Shown here: piece by piece, positions 7,210-15,329 of the stretch
How the letters are laid out: every line of letters starts with the position of its first letter
Position numbering within the stretch: position 1 is the first letter of the stretch
Origin: an uncultured Lachnospiraceae bacterium
GTDB lineage: Bacteria; Bacillota; Clostridia; Lachnospirales; Lachnospiraceae
NCBI GenBank assembly: GCA_910584785.1
Contig: CAJUDX010000038.1
Coordinates: forward strand, 1-30,197
Length of the DNA stretch: 30,197 bases
Direction of reading: 5' to 3'
The notes under the pieces: model-generated
Told to the model about the DNA's origin: nothing
Seen by the model: only the letters and a program-made list of their open reading frames with translations
The model's database searches: none
Program-made: the position numbers and the translations under genes

Positions 7210-8361
7210 TTATTTCAGAGCGTCTAAAACTTCCTGAGCATTCTCGGTGGTTACTTTCGTATAGTCTACCATATTAACAGCAGCAACATCCTCACCCTGT
7301 AAGAACTGAACAGCGATATCTGCTGCAGACTTAGCCTGAGCAATGTGATCGTTAAATACAGTACCTGTCATCTTGCCGTCTAATACATTCTGAACAGCCT
7401 CGGTTAAAGCATCAACACCTACTAAGTAGATATCTTCATTTACCTTGCGGCCTGCTGCTTCGATAGCCTGTAATGCACCAAGTGCCATCGCGTCATTATT
7501 ACAGAAAACAACTTCGATATCTTCGCCATGCAGGGTTAAAGCATCCTGGGTCAGCTGCTGGCCCTTTGCCTGATCCCAGTCACCGCGCTGCATAAACAAC
7601 TCTTCTACTTCTACGCCGGCATCCGTTAATGCCTTAACAGAAAATTCTGTTCTGTACTGTGCGTCTACGTTCTCCGGGTCACCCTGGATCATGATATAGG
7701 AAACTTTTCCGTCGCCGTTAATATCGCCCTTATTCGAGGTAGCCAGGATTTCTTCGCCCTGGAAGGTACCGGACTGTCTTGCATCACAGCCTACGTAGGT
7801 AGCCTTAATTCCTTCGGACTCCCATCTTTTTTCCTCTTCTGCATCCGGCTCACGATTAATGTAAACAACCGGAATACCTGCTGCATTACACTTATCGGTG
7901 ATCTGTGGTGCGGAGGAAGCCTGTACCAGGTTTAAGATCAGCACGTCAACACCGGAGGTAATAAAGTTATCAATCTGGTTGGACTGCTCAGCCTGATCGC
8001 CCTTGCCATCCTGAATCGTGATGTTTTCTTTCTTAAAGCCTAAATCTTCGGTTAAGTATCTTTCCAGTTCGGTACGATATAAGGTCATAAAGTTATCATC
8101 GAACTTATAAATAGAAATACCAACCGTTACGTTAGAAGCATCAAAATCGCCGGTAGCCTCTGCTACTTCCTCAGCTGTGGTTTCTGCTGCTTCCGATGCC
8201 GTGGTTTCTTCTGCTGCTGTGGTTTCTACCGGAGCTTCCGTCGCTGCCACTGTGGTTTCCGGTGCTGCGGTTGTCTCTGTGCTTCCGCCGCCACAGGCTG
8301 CCATCGAAAGTACCATCGTAGAAGCTAAACCTGCTGCCATCACTTTCTTAAATAATTTCAT
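7210..8361 (-). CDS. mglB: Galactose/glucose-binding lipoprotein MglB
   Basis: A 383-residue lipoprotein: signal peptide, lipobox SMAAC (Cys23), a Thr/Glu/Ala-rich tether to about residue 70, then a periplasmic binding domain of the galactose-binding (GGBP) type. The segment GDINGDGKVSYIMIQGDPE contains the EF-hand-like calcium loop that marks GGBP-family proteins. VVYINREPDAEE, CNNDAMALGALQAIE and the GVDALTEA stretch are sugar-binding or hinge regions of the family. It captures galactose or methylgalactoside for MglA/MglC. GGAGGAG precedes the start. It heads the mgl operon, with its own promoter at 8426-8454. Confidence 0.95.
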   Translation of the reverse strand: MKLFKKVMAAGLASTMVLSMAACGGGSTETTAAPETTVAATEAPVETTAAEETTASEAAETTAEEVAEATGDFDASNVTVGISIYKFDDNFMTLYRTELERYLTEDLGFKKENITIQDGKGDQAEQSNQIDNFITSGVDVLILNLVQASSAPQITDKCNAAGIPVVYINREPDAEEEKRWESEGIKATYVGCDARQSGTFQGEEILATSNKGDINGDGKVSYIMIQGDPENVDAQYRTEFSVKALTDAGVEVEELFMQRGDWDQAKGQQLTQDALTLHGEDIEVVFCNNDAMALGALQAIEAAGRKVNEDIYLVGVDALTEAVQNVLDGKMTGTVFNDHIAQAKSAADIAVQFLQGEDVAAVNMVDYTKVTTENAQEVLDALK

Positions 8362-8392
8362 GTTAATCTCCTCCCTTTTTGGAAATGTTTTT

Positions 8393-8419
8393 ATCGACTG
8401 GCATCTTTGCCATGCCGAT
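8393..8419 (-). other. Hairpin at the 5' end of the mgl transcript
   Basis: On the minus strand ATCG-GCAT pairs with ATGC-CGAT around a GGCAAAG loop, starting almost exactly at the predicted transcription start. It could stabilise the mRNA 5' end or be a regulator site. No T-run follows, so it is not a terminator. Confidence 0.4.
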
Positions 8420-8425
8420 GGTGTT

Positions 8426-8454
8426 ATTATATCTCAAAATTATGCATATTTCCA
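8426..8454 (-). promoter_or_regulatory. mglBAC promoter
   Basis: A perfect TATAAT (8426-8431, minus strand) lies 17 bases from a poor -35, TGGAAA (8449-8454), with A/T-rich sequence further upstream. A good -10 with a weak -35 is what an activator-dependent promoter looks like. The AraC-type regulator encoded upstream (12501-14126) is the obvious candidate activator, but that is inference. The rest of the 200-base gap (8362-8561) shows nothing else clear. Confidence 0.6.
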
Positions 8455-8561
8455 TATGTTTTTTTTAGAAATTTTATTAAATTTCTTCGTTTTCTCCTCT
8501 TTTATCTACTTTTTTTGCTAACATTCCCCATTCTTCTGGCAGTTATTCACAATCAGGCGCA

Positions 8562-9608
8562 CTACTCCCGCACCAGCGGCTTCTGCCCGCTCCAGTAGTA
8601 TTTTTCATCCACTAATTCCAGTTTTTCGCCGGGATCTTCCCCGCAGGCCAGGGCTGCCGCAATCGTAAATATTGCATGGGCATATTCGGACTGGTCGCTC
8701 TGTACTGTTCCCAGCAGCTTTCCCTTTTCCAGACCCTGCACGCCCTGCGGTGTCCCGTCGATACCGACAATATTTATTTTTTCCATAATCCCCATCCGCT
8801 CAATGGCATCGGCTGCACCCAGCGCCATATCGTCATTATTGCTGATAATCAGCTCTATTTCGCCCGGAAACTCCTCAAGCCACTGCTGGGTAAGGGCAGA
8901 AGCCTGACTTCTCTCCCAGTTGGCAATTCCCCCGGTCAGTTTTTCCAGTGGAACCCTTCCATCTTTTAAGGTCTGTACGGACCACTCTGTCCGAATCAGC
9001 GAATCCTGATGGCTGCTTTCTCCCTCCAGCAGGACATAACTCACCTTCCCGTCCCCGTTAAGATCAATGCTTAACGGGTCGCGCCGGTAAGCATTAAGCA
9101 CAATTTCCCCCTGAAGTACGGCAGATTCCCTGGCATCCACTCCAACATAATAAACCTTTTCCCAGAGCCGCATATCCTCTTCCACCGGCTCCCGGTTAAA
9201 AAAAACTACCGGGACATCCGCCGCGCGGGCCTGCTCAATCATCCCTGCTGCCATGGAACGGTCTACTGCGTTGACACAAAGCGCGTCATAACCCAGGGAA
9301 ATTAACCTTTCCACCTGGCTGTTTTGCGTAATCTGGTTTTCCTTGGCATCCTCAATATTTAAAACGACCTTTATCCCGGTTTTCTGCTCGTATGCCTTGG
9401 CCTGTTCCTCTAAAGCCAGCCGCACATTACTGATAAAGGTATCATCTCCTCGGTAAAGAAAAATCCCCAGACGTATGGAGGTTTTATTCCCTGTCTCCCG
9501 ACTTCTTAATCCATGAAGAAAAAACAGCACGCAGATAAGGCTTCCCGCAAAAACAGCCAGCACCGCCCAGCCCATGCCCCATCTCATTTTCTTCCTCTCT
9601 TTATCCAA
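8562..9608 (-). CDS. Membrane-anchored MglB-like sugar-binding sensor protein
   Basis: A 348-residue paralogue of MglB: FLYRGDDTFISNV, VVFFNREPVEED, the calcium loop DLNGDGKVSYVLLEGE and SNNDDMALGAADAIE all align by eye. Unlike MglB it has no lipobox and no tether. An uncleaved hydrophobic segment (about 13-32) anchors it directly. It is the last gene of the regulator-kinase-sensor set, about 65 bases behind the preceding sensor gene. I infer that it binds galactose outside the cell and signals to the adjacent kinase instead of feeding a transporter. The start is a TTG with GGAG seven bases upstream; an ATG seven codons later is the alternative. Confidence 0.82.
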   Translation of the reverse strand: MDKERKKMRWGMGWAVLAVFAGSLICVLFFLHGLRSRETGNKTSIRLGIFLYRGDDTFISNVRLALEEQAKAYEQKTGIKVVLNIEDAKENQITQNSQVERLISLGYDALCVNAVDRSMAAGMIEQARAADVPVVFFNREPVEEDMRLWEKVYYVGVDARESAVLQGEIVLNAYRRDPLSIDLNGDGKVSYVLLEGESSHQDSLIRTEWSVQTLKDGRVPLEKLTGGIANWERSQASALTQQWLEEFPGEIELIISNNDDMALGAADAIERMGIMEKINIVGIDGTPQGVQGLEKGKLLGTVQSDQSEYAHAIFTIAAALACGEDPGEKLELVDEKYYWSGQKPLVRE

Positions 9609-9673
9609 TCCGTTCTCCTTTCTGCCTGCAGGCTCTTTTTCCGCCCTCCTGCCTGCAATGCATTTATCTGCAG

Positions 9674-10651
9674 CTAATCAATGGGATACAGCATCTTTTC
9701 ATAGGCTGGTTTACGCAAATCGTCCCTGGTAATATAATAAACCTCCATCGTAATCTCTTCCTTTTCCCAACTCTCTCCCTGGATGACCGACACCGCCTTT
9801 TCAATGCTTAAGTATCCCTCGTCAAACCAGTTATGCACCGCCATCCCCCGGATAATTCCCTTATCCAGGTAATTTAAAAGCCGGGTGGTTCCGCCGATTC
9901 CATAGAGGGCGCGGATATTTTCCGCATACACGGTGCTGTCCTCCATTATCCTTGCGGCTCTCTCCAGACTTTCCTCGTCCAGAGCAATCAGTACGGCTGC
10001 CTGTTTCTGCGGATATACCGTGCTTTCAATTAACCTGCGACAATCCTCCGGGGAATGAATGGTGTGCAGCACCAGAGAATAACCGTTTCCCTCAAGCACC
10101 TGGCAGACACCGTCATAAATTTCCTGTGCATAACCATATTCAAGCCCCTCTGTAAGCATATAGACCGGAAGCGCAGAAGAATTTTCCCTGGCTGCTTCAC
10201 CCAAGAGCCGTCCAGCTTCCTGATAATCAATGGAAATTCCCACCTTCACCTGACGGGCAGGAAGTAGATTGCCCAAGATAATCAGCGGACTGTTTAACAC
10301 CATCGTCTCCAGCCCCATTCCTGCTTCCTGCGGATTTGCCGGAGAGAGGATCACGGCTCTGGCCCCATCACTGATTTCCCTGGAAATCAGCTGAAACTGC
10401 TGTGTTTGGTCATTGGGCTCATAAAGGGTAATAAAACTTAAATCCACATGAAACTCCTCTGCTGCCCGGTCCATTCCCTTGCGCAGTTTTTCATAATCTT
10501 CGTCGGAGGTCTTTTCAACAATCACAGAAATCGGAAAAATTTCCGTTTTTTTATCATGGAGAATCAAATTTGTGGAGGATAACAAATACAGTACCACCAG
10601 CACCAGAACGAATGCCAAAAAAAGCCACCGGTTTTTTTCTACCCTTTTCAT
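9674..10651 (-). CDS. Membrane-anchored periplasmic binding-protein-like sensor
   Basis: A 325-residue protein with an N-terminal membrane anchor (about 9-29, WLFLAFVLVLVVLYLL) and an extracellular PBP1/LacI-like sugar-binding domain (MDRAAEEFHVDLSFITLYEPND, GARAVILSPANPQEAG, SIDYQEAGRLLGEAA). It lacks a lipobox. Its start codon overlaps the kinase stop codon (TAATG), so translation is coupled to the kinase. The arrangement fits an accessory sugar sensor that docks on the kinase extracellular domain, as known for some clostridial YesM-type kinases. The ligand is unknown; it is clearly more distant from MglB than its neighbour at 8562-9608. Confidence 0.75.
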   Translation of the reverse strand: MKRVEKNRWLFLAFVLVLVVLYLLSSTNLILHDKKTEIFPISVIVEKTSDEDYEKLRKGMDRAAEEFHVDLSFITLYEPNDQTQQFQLISREISDGARAVILSPANPQEAGMGLETMVLNSPLIILGNLLPARQVKVGISIDYQEAGRLLGEAARENSSALPVYMLTEGLEYGYAQEIYDGVCQVLEGNGYSLVLHTIHSPEDCRRLIESTVYPQKQAAVLIALDEESLERAARIMEDSTVYAENIRALYGIGGTTRLLNYLDKGIIRGMAVHNWFDEGYLSIEKAVSVIQGESWEKEEITMEVYYITRDDLRKPAYEKMLYPID

Positions 10652-12504
10652 TATCTCTGGTTTCTCCCTCCTATCTCTTCTGCCCTGGTTTTCCCTTCCT
10701 TTTCCCCGGCTTTGTTAAATCCCTCTTTTTGGGCAAGCTCATCATAGGAAACGGCGGGAAGCCGGATATAGATTCTGGTTCCCTCGTCTGGTTCGGAATC
10801 AATCGTAAGCCCGTACATGTCCCCAAAATACAGCTTAATCCTTTCATTCACATTCCTTACCCCTATTCCCGATCCGCGGCGGGAAGGTACATGGGAGGTA
10901 TCGGAAAATAAGCGTTCAACCTGTTCTTTCAGCATTCCCAGACCATTGTCCTCAATCAGAAAGATTAGTTCGTCCTTTTCCTTCCAGGCGCGGATAAGGA
11001 TTTCCCCATCCCCGTCCATAAACTCCATTCCATGGTAAATCGCATTTTCCACCAGAGGCTGCAGCATCAGCTTTAAGCTCGTCAGCGCAAGTACGTCCGG
11101 CTCAGCTTCAATTTGATAAGAAAACTTATTCTTAAACCGCATATGCTGGATCATCAGATAGTTTCTTACATGCTCTAATTCATCTCCCACAGAAATAATA
11201 CTTTTCCCCCGGCTTAAGCTGATGCGGAAAAAACGGGCCAGGGCTGTCACCACCTTAACCGCCTCGGACTTTTGCTCATTCTCAATCATCCAGACAATAA
11301 TATCCAGTGTATTATATAAGAAATGCGGGTTAATCTGCGACTGTAAGGTAGCAAACTCACTCTTTCGCTTGGACTCGTGTTCTGCCACAATATCCTTCAT
11401 CAGCACCTGGATCTGCTGGGCCATTGTGGTAATTGACCGACCCAGATGCTGGATTTCATAGCTGCCCCGAATCGAAATTTCCGCCTCTAAATTTCCCTCC
11501 TCCAATTCGCCCACCGACTTTTCCAGTTCATGGATGGGATCAGTAATGCGGGAAGAAATATAGTAATTAATTAAAATCAAAAGAAATAAAATCAAAAGAA
11601 TCACAAACACAATAAAAAGCCGGGTCTTTACCCCGCTGAAGGAAATTCCCTTTGCCGGCGTGATACCGACCAGCTTCCATCCGGTATACCCCACTGTCTT
11701 TACCGTAACAAACCGTTTTTCCCCCTGAAAACGCTCCTCGTGCATTCCATCCCTTAATGCTGCCGCTTCCTGATGATTTTCCTGAACACGTCCAGAATCA
11801 ATCAGCTGGTTTTTAGGATGATATATCAACTTCCCATCATTGCTCACCAGATAAACATAGCCCTTATTGCCCAGGGTTACACTATTTAACAGCTGTTCTA
11901 AGCTGCTGTAGCGAATATCTAAGAGTAATACTCCCTGAGAAACGTAGGCGCCCTGGGTTATCTCCACCGCCCTTGACACCGAAACCACCCAGTGGTACTG
12001 CCCCTCGGCATTGTCAAATACATACTGTACATGGGGAAGGGAAAAATGCATGTTTTCTGTTTTTTTCAAAGTTTCCTGAAACCAGCTCTCCCCGGTCACA
12101 TCCAAATCGGTTTTTAATCTTGCAGCCGGCACAGCCTTTAACAATTCCCCCTCGCGGGAAAATAGGGCGATATTTTCCAGGGCATCCATGTTATTATCAT
12201 AGAGAAGCTTTAACTGGCTGCCAATTGCCTCGTCCGAAATATCCTTATTTTTCAGCACACTGTAATAAATCGCATCAGAGAGTTTCATCAGGGTACGAAG
12301 ATAGGAATCCACGGAACGGCTGACCTGGTTCATTAATATTTGGTTCTCCTTCTGTACCTCGTCGGTCAGCTGTTCGGAAAAACGGCTGTAAAGGGAAAAC
12401 CCGATAATAATAATAGCAACCAGTGCAGTTACTGTAAAATACGTAAATATCGAATACCGGATACTGCCCTCCCCCAGATATTTTCGAAAACGACCGGCGG
12501 TCAT
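10651..12504 (-). CDS. YesM-type sensor histidine kinase
   Basis: A 617-residue kinase. It has TM1 at about 18-38, an extracellular Cache-like sensor domain (about 40-290), TM2 at about 295-316, a HAMP domain (about 317-370), and a His_kinase domain with phospho-acceptor His394 in QSQINPHFLYNTL. The HATPase has N-box LVENAIYHG (Asn487), G1 EDNGLGM and G2 GSGIGVRN. All catalytic residues are present. Its ATG overlaps the regulator stop codon (ATGA), and its own stop overlaps the next start. It should phosphorylate the regulator at 12501-14126, with input from the two anchored sugar-binding sensors downstream. Confidence 0.92.
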   Translation of the reverse strand: MTAGRFRKYLGEGSIRYSIFTYFTVTALVAIIIIGFSLYSRFSEQLTDEVQKENQILMNQVSRSVDSYLRTLMKLSDAIYYSVLKNKDISDEAIGSQLKLLYDNNMDALENIALFSREGELLKAVPAARLKTDLDVTGESWFQETLKKTENMHFSLPHVQYVFDNAEGQYHWVVSVSRAVEITQGAYVSQGVLLLDIRYSSLEQLLNSVTLGNKGYVYLVSNDGKLIYHPKNQLIDSGRVQENHQEAAALRDGMHEERFQGEKRFVTVKTVGYTGWKLVGITPAKGISFSGVKTRLFIVFVILLILFLLILINYYISSRITDPIHELEKSVGELEEGNLEAEISIRGSYEIQHLGRSITTMAQQIQVLMKDIVAEHESKRKSEFATLQSQINPHFLYNTLDIIVWMIENEQKSEAVKVVTALARFFRISLSRGKSIISVGDELEHVRNYLMIQHMRFKNKFSYQIEAEPDVLALTSLKLMLQPLVENAIYHGMEFMDGDGEILIRAWKEKDELIFLIEDNGLGMLKEQVERLFSDTSHVPSRRGSGIGVRNVNERIKLYFGDMYGLTIDSEPDEGTRIYIRLPAVSYDELAQKEGFNKAGEKEGKTRAEEIGGRNQR

Positions 12505-14126
12505 AGCTGTGCCCCCCGAAACTTCGTGGGCGATACCCCAAAGCGTTTTTTAAAGACATAGCTGAAATAATTCTGCTCCTGATAACCAACCTTGGCAGCA
12601 ATCACATAAGTTTTATCGTTGGTCATGCGGAGAAGCTCAACGGCCTGGTTCAGCCGGACTTCCGTTAAATACGCAGTATAGGCCTGTCCGGTTTCCTTTT
12701 TAAACATGGTGGAAAAATATGCCGGGCTCATATGGAGGTGACGGCAGATTTTCTCAACTGACAGCTCCGGGTCCGGGTAATTTTCCTGGATATAGCGTCT
12801 GGCTTCCTGGATCACCTGCTGCATGGAGCTTTCCCTTTCCTGGCTCATTCGCTCATGGATATGGCAGCAGGTATGAAACAGCCAGTTTCCAAACATTTCA
12901 CCCTTAACTATCTTTCCAATAATTTCCTGATAGCTGCCCTCCCGTCCAAACAGTTCCGAAAGATCCATATCGTACTGCTGAATCAGCCGGACTACGCTGG
13001 TCACTATACTGATCTGGTAGACCTGCTGCTGGCTGGCGTGAACCTTTGCCCCGTCAAGCCGTGCAGAAATCTCCTCAGTCAGAGTTTGGATGCGGGATTT
13101 GGGACCGAACTTTACCGCGGCAAATAACTCCTCCTCGTCCCTGCTTTCCCACAGGAGTTTTCCTCTGGTCATGGGCTCCACATCGTAAATATAAATTGTG
13201 CCTCCAGTTCCCACCATAGCCTTATAACCAAGGGCGTCCACCGCCGACTGATAGGAAAGCGGCATCTCAGAGAGACTTGTACAGCCCTTGCCAATCCCTG
13301 CTGTTATGGGAACTTCCAGAACCCGCTTAATCTCCTTGCACACATCTTCCATAATGGTAATAAATCCGGTCTGCGTCTTACCTTCATCAATGGCGGCGAG
13401 GATAACCTGGCGGGAATCCATGGAAGCAGTAAATAAGGCAATACGAAAACAGCCTTCCAGCATTTCCTTTAACATCTGACGAACTGAGACAGGAATCAAC
13501 TCCTTTTCTTTGTGAAAGGATAAGCTGTTTTCCCTGCTGATTTCTCCGTCCTCAATGTCGATGGCGACGGCAACCCATTTTTTTGCACCTAAAATCGGGA
13601 CATCGTATTCCTGGAGTTTTTCTTTCGCCTCCTCTTCAGAAAAGGGGCGTCGGATAAAATCGTTTAAGAACTGCTCGCGGATAATGGGAATACTTTTCCG
13701 GTAATTCTCCCGCAGAATATCCACATTGCGGCGCTGGGCGATTTCTTCATCCAGATTAAACTTGATTTTTTGCAGAATGGCAGTGAGCTCTTCTACATTC
13801 ACCGGCTTTAGAATATATTCAATAACATTAAGTTTAATCGCCTGTTTGGCGTATTCAAAATCATCAAAGCCGGAGAAGATCACCAGCTTAATGGATGGGT
13901 ATTTTTGACGAAGCTTACCGGCAAGTGTCAGGCCATCCATATAGGGCATTCGGATATCCGTAAGGACAACCTCAGGTTTCAGGGCTTCAATTTTTTCCAG
14001 GGCGTCCTGACCGTTTTCTGCGTCGCCAACGACCTGGAAACCAGCGGACTGCCAGTCAATTTTTTTAATAATGCTCTTTCTTACTTCCTCTTCGTCATCG
14101 ACGAGAATAATGCGGTATAAGTTCAT
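12501..14126 (-). CDS. AraC-family response regulator (YesN type)
   Basis: A 541-residue regulator. The receiver domain (about 1-120) has acidic pocket Asp10/Asp11, phospho-acceptor Asp57 in VVLTDIRMPYMDG, and the conserved lysine in ILKPVN. A long middle region follows, then a C-terminal AraC double helix-turn-helix (about 440-538: SVEKICRHLHMSPAYFSTMF, later VGYQEQNYFSYVFKKRFGVSP). GGAG lies seven bases before the ATG. It overlaps the kinase gene by four bases. The likely target is the mglB promoter, whose -35 is weak. Only 29 bases separate it from cobD, so it may be partly transcribed from the corrinoid genes, or its promoter lies inside cobD. Confidence 0.92.
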   Translation of the reverse strand: MNLYRIILVDDEEEVRKSIIKKIDWQSAGFQVVGDAENGQDALEKIEALKPEVVLTDIRMPYMDGLTLAGKLRQKYPSIKLVIFSGFDDFEYAKQAIKLNVIEYILKPVNVEELTAILQKIKFNLDEEIAQRRNVDILRENYRKSIPIIREQFLNDFIRRPFSEEEAKEKLQEYDVPILGAKKWVAVAIDIEDGEISRENSLSFHKEKELIPVSVRQMLKEMLEGCFRIALFTASMDSRQVILAAIDEGKTQTGFITIMEDVCKEIKRVLEVPITAGIGKGCTSLSEMPLSYQSAVDALGYKAMVGTGGTIYIYDVEPMTRGKLLWESRDEEELFAAVKFGPKSRIQTLTEEISARLDGAKVHASQQQVYQISIVTSVVRLIQQYDMDLSELFGREGSYQEIIGKIVKGEMFGNWLFHTCCHIHERMSQERESSMQQVIQEARRYIQENYPDPELSVEKICRHLHMSPAYFSTMFKKETGQAYTAYLTEVRLNQAVELLRMTNDKTYVIAAKVGYQEQNYFSYVFKKRFGVSPTKFRGAQL

Positions 14127-14155
14127 ACGGAGTCTCCATTGGTATGTTTTTTATT

Positions 14156-15271
14156 TTAACGATTCATAGCTGATGCTGTTTCCAATACTTCCTGCAGCAG
14201 ATAAAAAAGGCGGGTGTTTTCTGGTTCAGTCTTAATGCATACGCGGTAATAGCTGCTGTCCAGACCGGGGTAATTGGCACAGGAGCGCAGAAGAAGCTTT
14301 TGGCTTAAACAAGCGTAATAGAGGGCAGCATCTTTTGCATCTTTTCGTAAGTCCTGAAAAAAGAGATAATTTGCCTTGGAAGGATAAACCAAAAAACCCA
14401 GGCTGGTCAGCCCTTGCGAAAGCTGGATTCTTCCCTGTGCAATTATCTGGCGGGTTTTTTTCAGATAAGCACCCTCCTGTAAGGCAGCTACGCCAGCCAT
14501 CTGTGCAGGAGTGGATACGCTCCAGGGCTGACGGACCGCGCGGATTTTCTCAAGGACAGTATGATTTTTCGTGAGAAAAAAACCAAGGCGCAGGCCGGGC
14601 ATTCCGTAAATCTTAGTAAACGCTTTTAGAATAATCAGGTTCGGAAAGGCATTCAGATCAGAAAGCAGGGAGTAGTCGCCGGGTGTATCTAAAAAATCGG
14701 TAAAGCATTCATCCAGAAGAAAAATGATACTTTGCTTTTTCGTAAATTCTGCAAGGTCAAGAAGGTCTGCGCGGCTTACTGGCAGACCAGTGGGGTTATT
14801 AGGGTTGCACAAGCAGAGGATGTCGGGGGGATTTCCCTTGTTTTTTTGGATAAGAATTTGCTGCTTAATGGCGTCAGCAGTGATGGCAAAGCCATTTTCT
14901 TTCGTTAATATTACAGGTGTAATCCTGGCTTTGACAGCACCCAGGGCATGCGCGTATTCCGTAAAGGTAGGAACCGGGATAATCGCGTGCCTGGGAATAA
15001 GGGCAAAAACCAGCTGATAGAGGAGGTCTGCGGCTCCGTTTCCACACAGGATATCTTCTTTCTCTACATGATAATAAGCAGCAATCGCCGCTGTCAGTTC
15101 ACGGCAATGGGGATCGGGATAACAAACACAATGCTCCGCGGACTGGCGGACGGCGGCTTTAACGCGGGACGGCGGGCCTAAGGGATTAACATTAATGGAA
15201 AAATCCCAGAGAATTTCCTGAGTGTAAATATCTCCGCCGTGCTGAGGAATGGTAAAGGATTGCATTGACAT
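14156..15271 (-). CDS. cobD: L-threonine-O-3-phosphate decarboxylase CobD
   Basis: A 371-residue PLP enzyme of the histidinol-phosphate aminotransferase fold. HGGDIY followed by DFSINVNPLGPP at the N-terminus is the hallmark of CobD. CNPNNPTG binds the cofactor phosphate region, and Lys220 in KAFTKIYGMPGLRLG is the predicted Schiff-base lysine. CobD makes (R)-1-amino-2-propanol O-2-phosphate, the linker that joins the corrin ring to the lower nucleotide loop of cobalamin. It lies 58 bases behind the cobQ-cbiC fusion, the likely operon partner. The start used has GGA nine bases upstream; an ATG two codons later is also possible. Confidence 0.9.
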   Translation of the reverse strand: MSMQSFTIPQHGGDIYTQEILWDFSINVNPLGPPSRVKAAVRQSAEHCVCYPDPHCRELTAAIAAYYHVEKEDILCGNGAADLLYQLVFALIPRHAIIPVPTFTEYAHALGAVKARITPVILTKENGFAITADAIKQQILIQKNKGNPPDILCLCNPNNPTGLPVSRADLLDLAEFTKKQSIIFLLDECFTDFLDTPGDYSLLSDLNAFPNLIILKAFTKIYGMPGLRLGFFLTKNHTVLEKIRAVRQPWSVSTPAQMAGVAALQEGAYLKKTRQIIAQGRIQLSQGLTSLGFLVYPSKANYLFFQDLRKDAKDAALYYACLSQKLLLRSCANYPGLDSSYYRVCIKTEPENTRLFYLLQEVLETASAMNR

Positions 15272-15329
15272 AAACTAAGTTCCTGTTCTTTTAGTGTATA
15301 GAGCGTGTCTGAGATTTCATTCCCGCACG

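Noticed and set aside
8177..8521. Ala/Val-rich plus-strand frame opposite mglB
   Set aside because: It is an antisense reading of the Thr/Ala/Glu tether codons of MglB.
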